Position numbers and translations under genes: made by a program. Below are positions 1 to 5,596 of a DNA stretch of 6,892 nt, piece after piece. Within the stretch, counting starts at the first letter, position 1, and each line of letters begins with the position of its first letter. Source of the DNA: Comamonadaceae bacterium (lineage in GTDB: Bacteria; Pseudomonadota; Gammaproteobacteria; Burkholderiales; Burkholderiaceae_C); contig CANHXV010000110.1 in assembly GCA_947464665.1 (NCBI GenBank), forward strand, positions 1-6,892, read 5' to 3'. The notes beneath the pieces were generated by a model, which was given only the letters and a program-made list of their open reading frames with translations, had not been told where the DNA came from and did not search any database.

Positions 1-1
1 A

Positions 2-208
2 CTCACACCTGAAATCCTGAAGGCCAACACATGGTGGGACATTGCGCCTATCTCTGCTGGTATCTTCGGTGTGCCGCTGGGTTTTGCAGTGATCATCATT
101 GTGTCGTTGATCACCAAAGAACCTGAGCAAGAAGTACAGGAGTTGGTGGAGAACGTTCGCTTCCCAAGCTTTGACGGTACCACTTCACAAGGTACTGCCA
201 TGCACTAA
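2..208 (+). CDS. Sodium:solute symporter, C-terminal fragment (5' end outside window)
   Basis: The reading frame is open from the window edge and ends at TAA 206-208, giving the last 68 residues of a larger protein. It contains one hydrophobic segment (about residues 18-37: ISAGIFGVPLGFAVIIIVSL), then a charged cytoplasmic-type tail with ITKEPEQEVQELVENVRFP. A last transmembrane helix followed by a 'T.EP..E.QELVE..R.P' tail is, from memory, typical of the VC_2705-like branch of the sodium:solute symporter (SSS) family, related to acetate permease ActP. Such proteins import small organic acids or similar solutes with sodium across the inner membrane. The substrate cannot be read from this fragment. 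A strong terminator 49 nt downstream separates it from the next genes. Family assignment rests only on the C-terminus, so another SSS subfamily is possible. Confidence 0.72.
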   Translation, partial: LTPEILKANTWWDIAPISAGIFGVPLGFAVIIIVSLITKEPEQEVQELVENVRFPSFDGTTSQGTAMH

Positions 209-256
209 AGGTATTGCGTTTGCTAGATCAGTCTTGCAAACTTGGATACTTCCAAC

Positions 257-293
257 AAAAACCCCGATCGCAATTTGCGGTCGGGGTTTTTTT
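257..293 (+). terminator. Intrinsic (rho-independent) terminator after the symporter gene
   Basis: The left arm 257-271 (AAAAACCCCGATCGC) pairs with the right arm 277-291 (GCGGTCGGGGTTTTT) across a 5-nt loop (AATTT). All 15 positions pair, with a single U-G wobble at 268/280. The right arm runs into a T tract at 287-293. The GC-rich core followed by U residues is the classic form. The matching A tract on the left arm could also give some termination for transcripts on the - strand, but no - strand gene ends here. It isolates the symporter transcript from the thioesterase operon. Confidence 0.93.
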
Positions 294-382
294 AACACTT
301 ATACTTTCTTGCTTGCATCATCAACATCTATGGTCATTCAAAACCACCAGATCAAATTTTTAAAAAATTAGGACTTCGCACA
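294..382 (+). promoter_or_regulatory. Probable promoter/leader region of the thioesterase-FKBP-pobA cluster
   Basis: This AT-rich stretch lies between a strong terminator and the first gene of a three-gene cluster, so a promoter is expected here. The best sigma70-like pair I can find is TTAACA (292-297) with CATCAT (316-321) at 18 nt spacing, each only a partial match, the first overlapping the end of the terminator T tract. A T/A-rich run (about 356-369) sits just before the AGGA ribosome binding site at 370-373, which is 9 nt from ATG 383. No convincing operator inverted repeat was seen. The region call is from context; the exact boxes are weak. Confidence 0.35.
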
Positions 383-913
383 ATGACAACAACGCTTGAA
401 ACTTGGCTGGCAGAAGAAGCTAAAGCAATGGCTATTTATGCAGCAGGTTCTGGCGAAGGTGTTGCCAGTCGAGATCAAATTGCTGGCAAAACGGGCCTAG
501 AAATGATGAAAGCCATTTTGCAAGGTGAACTGCCGGCTGCACCGATTGGCAAGTCGATGAACTTTTGTTTGATTCATTTGGAAGAGGGTCAAACTATTTT
601 CCAGGGAACGCCTAAGCCAGCGTTTTTCAACCCCTTGGGCACCATTCATGGCGGATGGATTGCGACCTTGCTAGACTCTGCGTTGGGCTGCGCCGTTCAT
701 ACCAAAATGCCAGTGGGCCGCGCCTACACCACAGCCGAGTTAAGTGTGAACATGGTGCGCGCTTTATCACCCAAGGTCGAGCGCGTGCGGGCCATTGCCA
801 ATGTTCTTCACTGTGGTCGGCAATTGGCCACTGCAGAAGCTAAGTTGGTGGGGCCAGACGGCACTTTGTACGCACACGCCACGACAACTTGTTTGGTATT
901 CGAAGTGAAGTGA
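383..913 (+). CDS. PaaI-family hotdog-fold acyl-CoA thioesterase
   Basis: This 176-residue protein probably hydrolyses an acyl-CoA or aryl-CoA thioester to the free acid plus CoA in the cytoplasm. The signature is NPLGTIHGGWIATLLDSALG at residues 83-102: N83, the HGG at 89-91 and D98 have the same spacing as the Asn, Gly and Asp that form the active site of E. coli PaaI. The hotdog core covers about residues 52-174. The first ~50 residues form a longer helical N-terminus than in the shortest PaaI proteins, a form often annotated simply as 'PaaI family thioesterase'. ATG 383 has AGGA 9 nt upstream. It is first in a cluster with an FKBP (23 nt gap) and pobA, which suggests, without proving, an aromatic substrate such as 4-hydroxybenzoyl-CoA. 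Family is secure; substrate is unknown. Confidence 0.88.
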   Translation: MTTTLETWLAEEAKAMAIYAAGSGEGVASRDQIAGKTGLEMMKAILQGELPAAPIGKSMNFCLIHLEEGQTIFQGTPKPAFFNPLGTIHGGWIATLLDSALGCAVHTKMPVGRAYTTAELSVNMVRALSPKVERVRAIANVLHCGRQLATAEAKLVGPDGTLYAHATTTCLVFEVK

Positions 914-936
914 TTTAAACATGATCGGGATTCAAA

Positions 937-1398
937 ATGAGAAAATGCAAGATGAACTTACCTGAACGTTTTTTAATCGCGTTAGGCCTATGCACCTATT
1001 CAATGTCGTCTGTTTGGGCGCAAAACGATTTTGCCCAAGCAGCCGCTAAAGAGCCTGGCGCAAAAGTCACTGCTTCAGGCTTGGTGTTTCGGTCGCTTCA
1101 AGACGGCCAGGGTGCCAGTCCTGCGGCCATAGACAAAGTCAAAGTGCATTACCGCGGCACTTTTCCTGATGGCAAAGAATTTGACAGCTCTTACAAGCGC
1201 AATCAGGCCATTGAATTTCCTTTGAACGGCGTCATTCTCTGTTGGACCGAAGGTGTTCAATTGATGAAAATCGGCGGCAAGGCTAAATTGACTTGCCCGC
1301 CAGCCATTGCCTATGGTGCTCGAGGTGCCGGTGGCGTTATTCCGCCCAATGCCACACTTCAATTTGAAGTGGAACTGATTGCCATTGCTGGTAAATAA
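937..1398 (+). CDS. Secreted FKBP-type peptidyl-prolyl cis-trans isomerase
   Basis: This 153-residue protein is a single-domain FKBP that catalyses cis-trans isomerisation of Xaa-Pro bonds and may act as a folding helper. A signal peptide with basic start (MRKCKMNLPER), hydrophobic core and likely cleavage after SSVWA (residue 28) puts it in the periplasm. The FKBP domain spans about residues 45-152. The active-site residues known from human FKBP12 all have counterparts: Y72, F82, D83, F94, V99, I100, W103, Y126 and F143. The signature GARGAGGVIPPNATLQFEVEL closes the domain. The mature protein has just two cysteines, C102 and C120. I chose ATG 937 because GGGA (927-930) lies 6 nt upstream; ATG 952 (residue 6) is possible and keeps the signal peptide. 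It sits 23 nt after the thioesterase and 22 nt before pobA, so is probably cotranscribed. Confidence 0.93.
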   Translation: MRKCKMNLPERFLIALGLCTYSMSSVWAQNDFAQAAAKEPGAKVTASGLVFRSLQDGQGASPAAIDKVKVHYRGTFPDGKEFDSSYKRNQAIEFPLNGVILCWTEGVQLMKIGGKAKLTCPPAIAYGARGAGGVIPPNATLQFEVELIAIAGK

Positions 1399-1410
1399 TT
1401 TAAATGTATT

Positions 1411-1414
1411 GGAA
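1411..1414 (+). promoter_or_regulatory. Ribosome binding site deciding the pobA start
   Basis: GGAA lies 6 nt before ATG 1421. The same frame stays open upstream to TTG 1379, which overlaps the end of the FKBP gene, but the extra 14 residues have no counterpart in PobA proteins, whose Rossmann strand begins directly after the initiator Met. The site therefore supports ATG 1421. Confidence 0.6.
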
Positions 1415-1420
1415 TCAGTG

Positions 1421-2608
1421 ATGCGAACACAGGTCGTGATTGTGGGTGCAGGCCCATCGGGTTTATTGCTTGGGCAAATTCTTTTTAAAGCGGGTGTCGA
1501 TGCTGTGATTGTTGAGCGTCAAAGCCCTGAGTATGTGCTCAGCCGGATTAGGGCGGGCGTTTTAGAGCAGGTGACCTTGGATATTTTGGCGCAAGCCGGA
1601 GTCGATCAGCGCTTGAAGAAAGAGGGCCTGGTTCACACTGGATTTGACTTGTTGTTCAAAGGCGAGCGTCATCGCATCGATTTGGAAGCTTTGGCGGGTG
1701 GTCAGAAGGTCATGGTTTATGGCCAGACAGAAGTCACCCGCGATTTGATGGACGCACGCCAAGCGGCAGGGTTGCCCACCATTTATGAAGCCAATGATGT
1801 GCAAATTCATGATTTCGATTCTGAGCATCCCAGCGTCTCATATGAAAAAGATGGTCAGCGGCATACCATCACGTGTGACTTTATTGCAGGCTGCGATGGC
1901 TTTCATGGTGTTTGCCGCGCCAGTGTGCCTAGCAAGTCCATTCAAGAGTTTGAAAAGGTGTACCCCTTTGGCTGGTTGGGCGTTCTCTCAGATACGCCGC
2001 CTGTCCACGAAGAACTCATTTATGTCAACAGCACCCGAGGCTTTGCCTTGTGCTCACAGCGCAGCACAACACGCAGTCGCTATTACTTACAGGTGCCATT
2101 GACAGACAAAGTTGAGCAATGGTCTGATGCTGCATTCTGGCAAGAGCTGCGTCATCGCCTAGACCCGGAGGCTCGGGAACATCTGGTGACAGGTCCTAGC
2201 ATTGAGAAGAGCATTGCACCCTTGCGCAGTTTTGTGACCGAACCCATGCGCTTCGGTACTTTATTTTTAGCAGGCGATGCTGCTCACATTGTGCCGCCCA
2301 CGGGTGCCAAAGGCTTGAACTTGGCCGCCACCGATGTGAAGTATTTGTCTGATGCGCTCATTGAAGCATGCGTTGAAAAATCGCATGCTGGCATTGACCA
2401 CTATTCCACACGATGCTTAGCCCGCATCTGGCGCGCAGAGCGATTCTCTTGGTGGTTCACCAGCTTAATGCACCGTTTCCCTGAGCAAGGTGAAATGGGG
2501 CAGAGATTTCAAGAAGCTGAATTGAACTATCTCATTCACAGTGAAGCAGGCTCACGCACCATGGCTGAAAACTATGTGGGCTTGCCACTTCACTTTGGTG
2601 AAAAATAG
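1421..2608 (+). CDS. pobA: 4-hydroxybenzoate 3-monooxygenase (p-hydroxybenzoate hydroxylase)
   Basis: This 395-residue flavoprotein converts 4-hydroxybenzoate, NAD(P)H and O2 to protocatechuate in the cytoplasm, feeding the protocatechuate branch. It has the three class A flavin monooxygenase motifs: the FAD-binding GAGPSG (9-14), the CDGFHG motif (158-163) and GDAAHIVPPTGAKGLN (285-300). Compared from memory with Pseudomonas PobA (394 aa), it aligns almost without gaps, and the substrate-site residues fall at identical numbers: Y201, S212, R214, Y222, P293 and Y385. R33, Q34 and Y38 in the cofactor-specificity stretch match the NADPH-preferring enzymes, so NADPH use is inferred. ATG 1421 gives the family length and start. 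It is last in the thioesterase-FKBP-pobA cluster and ends 10 nt from the convergent Bug gene. No PobR/PcaQ-type regulator is adjacent in the window. Confidence 0.97.
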   Translation: MRTQVVIVGAGPSGLLLGQILFKAGVDAVIVERQSPEYVLSRIRAGVLEQVTLDILAQAGVDQRLKKEGLVHTGFDLLFKGERHRIDLEALAGGQKVMVYGQTEVTRDLMDARQAAGLPTIYEANDVQIHDFDSEHPSVSYEKDGQRHTITCDFIAGCDGFHGVCRASVPSKSIQEFEKVYPFGWLGVLSDTPPVHEELIYVNSTRGFALCSQRSTTRSRYYLQVPLTDKVEQWSDAAFWQELRHRLDPEAREHLVTGPSIEKSIAPLRSFVTEPMRFGTLFLAGDAAHIVPPTGAKGLNLAATDVKYLSDALIEACVEKSHAGIDHYSTRCLARIWRAERFSWWFTSLMHRFPEQGEMGQRFQEAELNYLIHSEAGSRTMAENYVGLPLHFGEK

Positions 2609-2618
2609 CACCTTCAAT

Positions 2619-3584
2619 TCAATCGGCTTTGGCGCCTGAGCTCTTCACCACTGCACCCCATTTGGGCACTTCTGCTTTTAAAAAGTTATTGAACTCTGTG
2701 GTGGTGTTGGGGCTGCTAGCCATTCCCAGTTGGCCAAAACGCTCTACAACTTCTGCTGATGCCATGGCGCGGTTAAGGGCCACATTGAGTTTATTGATCA
2801 CATCTGGCGGTGTGCCTGCAGGTGCCATGAAACCAAACCAGGTGTAGTCGTCAAATTCCTTGTAACCAAACTCAGTGATTGAAGGCACATCGGGTAGCAG
2901 TGGTGAGCGCGTGGCACTTGTTACAGCCAAAGCTTTGAGCTTGCCACTTTTGATCATGGGCACTGCAGGCGGCATGGAAGTCGATGCAATTTGGGTATGT
3001 CCTGCTACAACGGCATTGATGGCAGCGGCGGGTTGATAGGGCACATGCACAATGTCAATTTTGGCCGCTGTTTTGAGTCGCTCCATGGAAAGATGCGTGG
3101 TGGTGCCAATGCCAGAGGATGCATAGTTGAAAGCTGCCTTCTTGGCGGCTTCAACCAACTCGGGCAATGTTTTGGCAGCCACACTGGTGTTGACGGTAAA
3201 GATATTGGGCGTCTTAGGGCCCAGCGCAACGGGTACAAAGTCTTTCAGGGCGTCGTAACCTGCATCTGCATAAAGCGACGGGTTGACCGCAAAGGCCACA
3301 CTGTGAACCAAGATGGTGTAGCCATCGGGTGCGGCTCTTTTAACTTGACTGGTCGCAATGTTGCCCCCAGCACCCCCTTTGTTTTCCACGATGAAATTAC
3401 CGCCAGTGAGCTCATTCAGCTTTTGCGTGAGTGACCTTGCCACGATATCAGTTGAAGAACCAGCGGCAAAAGCGACGACAAGCGTGACAGGCTTGGCTTT
3501 AGGCCAATCGCTTTGTGCCCAGCTTGAAAGATGCAAACTACCGATGACTGCGAAGCCCAGAAGGGCCTTGAAATAATGAACCAT
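2619..3584 (-). CDS. Bug/TctC-family tripartite tricarboxylate transporter substrate-binding protein
   Basis: This 321-residue exported protein is a periplasmic solute receptor of the Bug (TctC) family, which usually binds carboxylates or aromatic acids. A signal peptide (basic H3/K6, hydrophobic 7-20, cleavage near SSWA-Q at residue 23) precedes the two-lobed fold. Family landmarks are VVAFAAGSSTDIVARSL (36-52), whose loop contacts ligand in characterised Bug proteins, VENKGGAGGNIA (66-77), APDGYT (85-90), HVPY (180-183) and LPDVPSITEFG (230-240). Length is normal. A strong AAGGAG lies 8 nt before ATG. It follows the dioxygenase gene by 29 nt on the same strand, so the two are probably one transcript. 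No TctA or TctB membrane genes are present, as is common for 'orphan' Bug proteins in Burkholderiales; it may work with a distant transporter or act in sensing. Ligand unknown. Confidence 0.95.
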   Translation of the reverse strand: MVHYFKALLGFAVIGSLHLSSWAQSDWPKAKPVTLVVAFAAGSSTDIVARSLTQKLNELTGGNFIVENKGGAGGNIATSQVKRAAPDGYTILVHSVAFAVNPSLYADAGYDALKDFVPVALGPKTPNIFTVNTSVAAKTLPELVEAAKKAAFNYASSGIGTTTHLSMERLKTAAKIDIVHVPYQPAAAINAVVAGHTQIASTSMPPAVPMIKSGKLKALAVTSATRSPLLPDVPSITEFGYKEFDDYTWFGFMAPAGTPPDVINKLNVALNRAMASAEVVERFGQLGMASSPNTTTEFNNFLKAEVPKWGAVVKSSGAKAD

Positions 3585-3592
3585 GGTTTTGT

Positions 3593-3598
3593 CTCCTT
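3593..3598 (-). promoter_or_regulatory. Strong Shine-Dalgarno of the Bug gene
   Basis: On the - strand AAGGAG lies 8 nt before the ATG at 3584-3582. It is the closest match to the anti-Shine-Dalgarno consensus in the window, fitting the high expression usual for periplasmic binding proteins. It lies in the 29-nt gap after the dioxygenase stop codon, so the Bug protein could be made in excess over the dioxygenase from one mRNA. Confidence 0.75.
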
Positions 3599-3613
3599 AA
3601 GATTTGAGCCAGT

Positions 3614-4495
3614 TCAAGCTGGCGATGTTTGCTTAACCAATGAAAAATCAAATTCAATTTCTTTGAACGGGGTTGTCAAACCGTATCGATGCGCGATCTC
3701 TTTGTCTTCGCATTTCTTGACATCCACAATCAAACCTGGACGCACACCAAACACGGCGTCGCTGTCAAGGTAATCTGAGCCAGCAGGAAACAATTCTGTG
3801 ACCAAGCCTACGTAGCCAGGAGCGCTCACAATAATATGAAAGTGAGCAGGGCGCCAAATGCCGCGGTTACTGGCGGCCAGCAAGGCGCCAACGGGTCCAT
3901 CGGTTGGCACAGTGTATGGGTTAGGGCGAATGGTCAATAAACTGAAGGCGCCGTGTTCATCGCATTCGATTTTGCAACGCAAATTTTGCGGGTCTTGCGC
4001 AGCATCTTGAGCGGGGTACAAACCGTTGTCTGCGTTTTGCCAAAAATCAATTTGTGCATTGGGAATGGGTTTTTGGTGGATGTCCATAACGCGTCCATGC
4101 AACCAAACACGCACGCCTGGTTGGTCGTGTGTAAGGTCGGTGCCGTTGGGCTGAATGTGCGAGTCATGTTTGTGAAACGGTCCTAGCACACTGCTGGGTG
4201 TGCCGTCTGGTGGCTGTGATACCACGTCGACAATGGAAGAAATGCCCATGATGTCCGAGAACAGACTGAACTCATTGCGCTCATCGTCTGTGATTTTGGC
4301 TGCAGCGGTGAGAAATTCCAAACCTTTCAACCACTCGGCCTTGCTTAATTGAGATTCATCTACAAATGCGTGCAAATGCTTGACCAGCAGACTCATGACA
4401 TGAGCAAGCCGAGGGTCAGTGGCTTTTGAAAAGCTGGCCATGGCGTCTTGGGTGACGGCGTTGTTCAAATCATTGGAGTGTGTAGGTGCCGTCAT
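3614..4495 (-). CDS. Intradiol ring-cleavage dioxygenase, hydroxyquinol 1,2-dioxygenase type
   Basis: This 293-residue non-haem Fe(III) enzyme probably cleaves hydroxyquinol (1,2,4-trihydroxybenzene) to maleylacetate, or a related catechol to a muconate. An N-terminal helical dimerisation domain (about 25-100, including EFSLFSDIMGISSIVD) precedes the catalytic beta-sandwich (about 105-285). The four iron ligands expected for the family are visible: Y160 (DNGLY), Y194 (NPYTVPTDGPVG) and H218/H220 (WRPAHFH), with the conserved R215. VLGPFH (103-108) is typical of the hydroxyquinol branch; in that branch L78, D81 and V251 also match reported pocket positions (my recollection of the Nocardioides simplex enzyme). 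I chose ATG 4495 because GAGG lies 5 nt upstream; an in-frame ATG at 4525 lacks a ribosome site. It is first in a probable operon with the Bug gene. Catechol 1,2-dioxygenase is the main alternative. No maleylacetate reductase is nearby. Confidence 0.9.
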   Translation of the reverse strand: MTAPTHSNDLNNAVTQDAMASFSKATDPRLAHVMSLLVKHLHAFVDESQLSKAEWLKGLEFLTAAAKITDDERNEFSLFSDIMGISSIVDVVSQPPDGTPSSVLGPFHKHDSHIQPNGTDLTHDQPGVRVWLHGRVMDIHQKPIPNAQIDFWQNADNGLYPAQDAAQDPQNLRCKIECDEHGAFSLLTIRPNPYTVPTDGPVGALLAASNRGIWRPAHFHIIVSAPGYVGLVTELFPAGSDYLDSDAVFGVRPGLIVDVKKCEDKEIAHRYGLTTPFKEIEFDFSLVKQTSPA

Positions 4496-4500
4496 GCAGT

Positions 4501-4504
4501 CCTC
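4501..4504 (-). promoter_or_regulatory. Ribosome binding site deciding the dioxygenase start
   Basis: On the - strand GAGG (within TGAGGA) lies 5 nt before ATG 4495. The alternative ATG 4525, ten codons upstream, is preceded only by CTTTAA and would overlap the predicted -10 box. The shorter form also gives the usual family length. Confidence 0.6.
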
Positions 4505-4524
4505 AGAAAAGCGAGTTTGAGCCA

Positions 4525-4553
4525 TTTAAAGAATGCCAACAATATCACATCAA
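4525..4553 (-). promoter_or_regulatory. Candidate sigma70 promoter for the dioxygenase-Bug unit
   Basis: Read on the - strand, TTGATG (4553-4548) and TTTAAA (4530-4525) are separated by 17 nt; each matches 4 of 6 consensus positions. Transcription would begin near 4518, giving a leader of roughly 23 nt that holds the GAGG site. This arrangement fits the start chosen at 4495. It is a pattern match only, of the kind AT-rich DNA can give by chance. Confidence 0.35.
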
Positions 4554-4571
4554 ATGCAGTTAAATTATGAT
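4544..4571 (+). promoter_or_regulatory. Candidate sigma70 promoter for the alpha/beta hydrolase
   Basis: ATCACA (4544-4549, 4 of 6 matches) and TATGAT (4566-4571, 5 of 6 matches) are spaced 16 nt apart. Transcription would begin near 4578, about 75 nt before ATG 4653. It overlaps the candidate promoter on the other strand, so the two units may compete or share a regulator. If real, the ATGs at 4533 and 4554 cannot be used from this promoter. Confidence 0.3.
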
Positions 4572-4652
4572 CCTTCGTACAACCAGGTTACATCTTTAGA
4601 AAGTAATGATGAGAGTGAATTTCAGCTTGCTGTCGATCGTCAAAGTTGTGAC

Positions 4653-5579
4653 ATGATAAATACAATTGGATTGGGTACTGCCATCTTGGCCATTGTGATG
4701 TATGGCCTTTGGACCCCCGACCTTGAACGTGCCGAACTGGAAAAGCGCTACGTGGCTTCTTCCCCGCAGATGTTAGATGTCGACGGCTTGAAGGTGTATT
4801 ACAAAGAAACTGGGCCACAAGCTGCACCTGCTCTTTTGCTAATGCACGGCTTTGGTTCAAGTTTGCAGGCTTGGGACGATTGGTCTTTAAAGTTAGAGCA
4901 GAAATACCGAGTGATCAGACTGGACTTACCCGGATTTGGCCTTACAGGTGCTAGTCCTGCAAACGATTATTCAGAAGAAAAAGACCTTGCCATCCTGACG
5001 CACTTTGCCGACAAGCTAGGCCTTGAAAAGTTCTCTATCATTGGCCATTCAATGGGTGGAAAAATGGCTTGGACTTTGGCGGCTTCTCAGCCTGAGCGCG
5101 TGCAAGCCTTGGTGCTTATGGCGCCAGATGGCTTTCCGGAAGCGAAAGACATCGGAACCAAACCCTATGAAGTCCCAGCTGTCACGGGTTTGATCAAATA
5201 CTTTTTACCGAAATATCTGGTCCGAAAATCAATTGAGCCAGCCTTTGCCGAAGCTGACGCCTTGAGCGATGCACGGGTCAATCGCTATTACGACATGCTC
5301 AGAGCGCCTGGTGTTCGAGCTGCTATTTTAGAAAGATCCAATCAAACCATTTACACAGACCCTGTGCCACGTTTGAAAGCCATCAAGGCCCCCACCTTGC
5401 TGATTTGGGGTGAGCAGGACCAGATGATTCCGAGCACCAATGCGAAGAGCTACGCCAATGTTTTGTCGAACTCAACCACGGTGCTGGTTCCGAAGTTAGG
5501 CCACTTGTTGCAGGAAGAACAGCCCGAAAAAGGGCTGACGGCTGTCATGCAATTTCTGGATAGTCATCTCAAGAAGTAA
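4653..5579 (+). CDS. Membrane-anchored alpha/beta-fold hydrolase
   Basis: This 308-residue protein is a serine hydrolase (esterase, lipase or C-C hydrolase type) held in the membrane by an N-terminal helix (INTIGLGTAILAIVMYGLW, 2-20). The WTPD.....LE..Y linker and LDVDGLKVYYKETGP strand follow, as in a group of anchored hydrolases common in proteobacteria. Catalytic features are the oxyanion HGFGSS (65-70), nucleophile elbow GHSMGG with S133, acid D256 in WGEQDQMIP and H284 in KLGHLLQEEQP. A cap region lies at about 160-235. The frame is open to ATG 4533, which would add 40 polar residues (and ATG 4554, 33) before the anchor. I prefer 4653 because the anchor then starts the protein, though it lacks a clear ribosome site. 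The gene runs divergently from the dioxygenase and ends 17 nt from the convergent permease. Substrate unknown. Confidence 0.85.
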   Translation: MINTIGLGTAILAIVMYGLWTPDLERAELEKRYVASSPQMLDVDGLKVYYKETGPQAAPALLLMHGFGSSLQAWDDWSLKLEQKYRVIRLDLPGFGLTGASPANDYSEEKDLAILTHFADKLGLEKFSIIGHSMGGKMAWTLAASQPERVQALVLMAPDGFPEAKDIGTKPYEVPAVTGLIKYFLPKYLVRKSIEPAFAEADALSDARVNRYYDMLRAPGVRAAILERSNQTIYTDPVPRLKAIKAPTLLIWGEQDQMIPSTNAKSYANVLSNSTTVLVPKLGHLLQEEQPEKGLTAVMQFLDSHLKK

Positions 5580-5596
5580 GCTGTGAATTTTTTAGT

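Noticed and set aside
171..371. 66-codon + frame overlapping the symporter end and terminator
   Set aside because: It runs through the terminator hairpin and AT-rich leader, has no ribosome site and no recognisable protein features.
1379..1420. N-terminal extension of PobA from TTG 1379
   Set aside because: The 14 extra residues are not found in the family, and ATG 1421 has its own ribosome site and gives exact residue numbering with Pseudomonas PobA.
1785..2102. 105-codon + frame inside pobA
   Set aside because: It is in another frame of a fully conserved pobA stretch, with no ribosome site and no domain features.
2589..2602. TTCAC/GTGAA hairpin at the end of pobA as a possible terminator
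   Set aside because: The stem has only 5 pairs and is followed by A residues, not a T tract, on the + strand; nothing convincing on the - strand either.
2991..3434. 147-codon + frame opposite the Bug gene
   Set aside because: It is antisense to a clear, full-length Bug protein and has no family resemblance; an artefact of codon bias on the other strand.
4631..4653. TGTC...GACA inverted repeat as a regulator site before the hydrolase
   Set aside because: The arms are only 4 bases with a 15-nt gap; expected by chance.
4588..4860. 90-codon - frame across the divergent region and hydrolase start
   Set aside because: Composition is unlike a folded protein (many H, Q, R, S), and most of it lies antisense to the hydrolase coding region.
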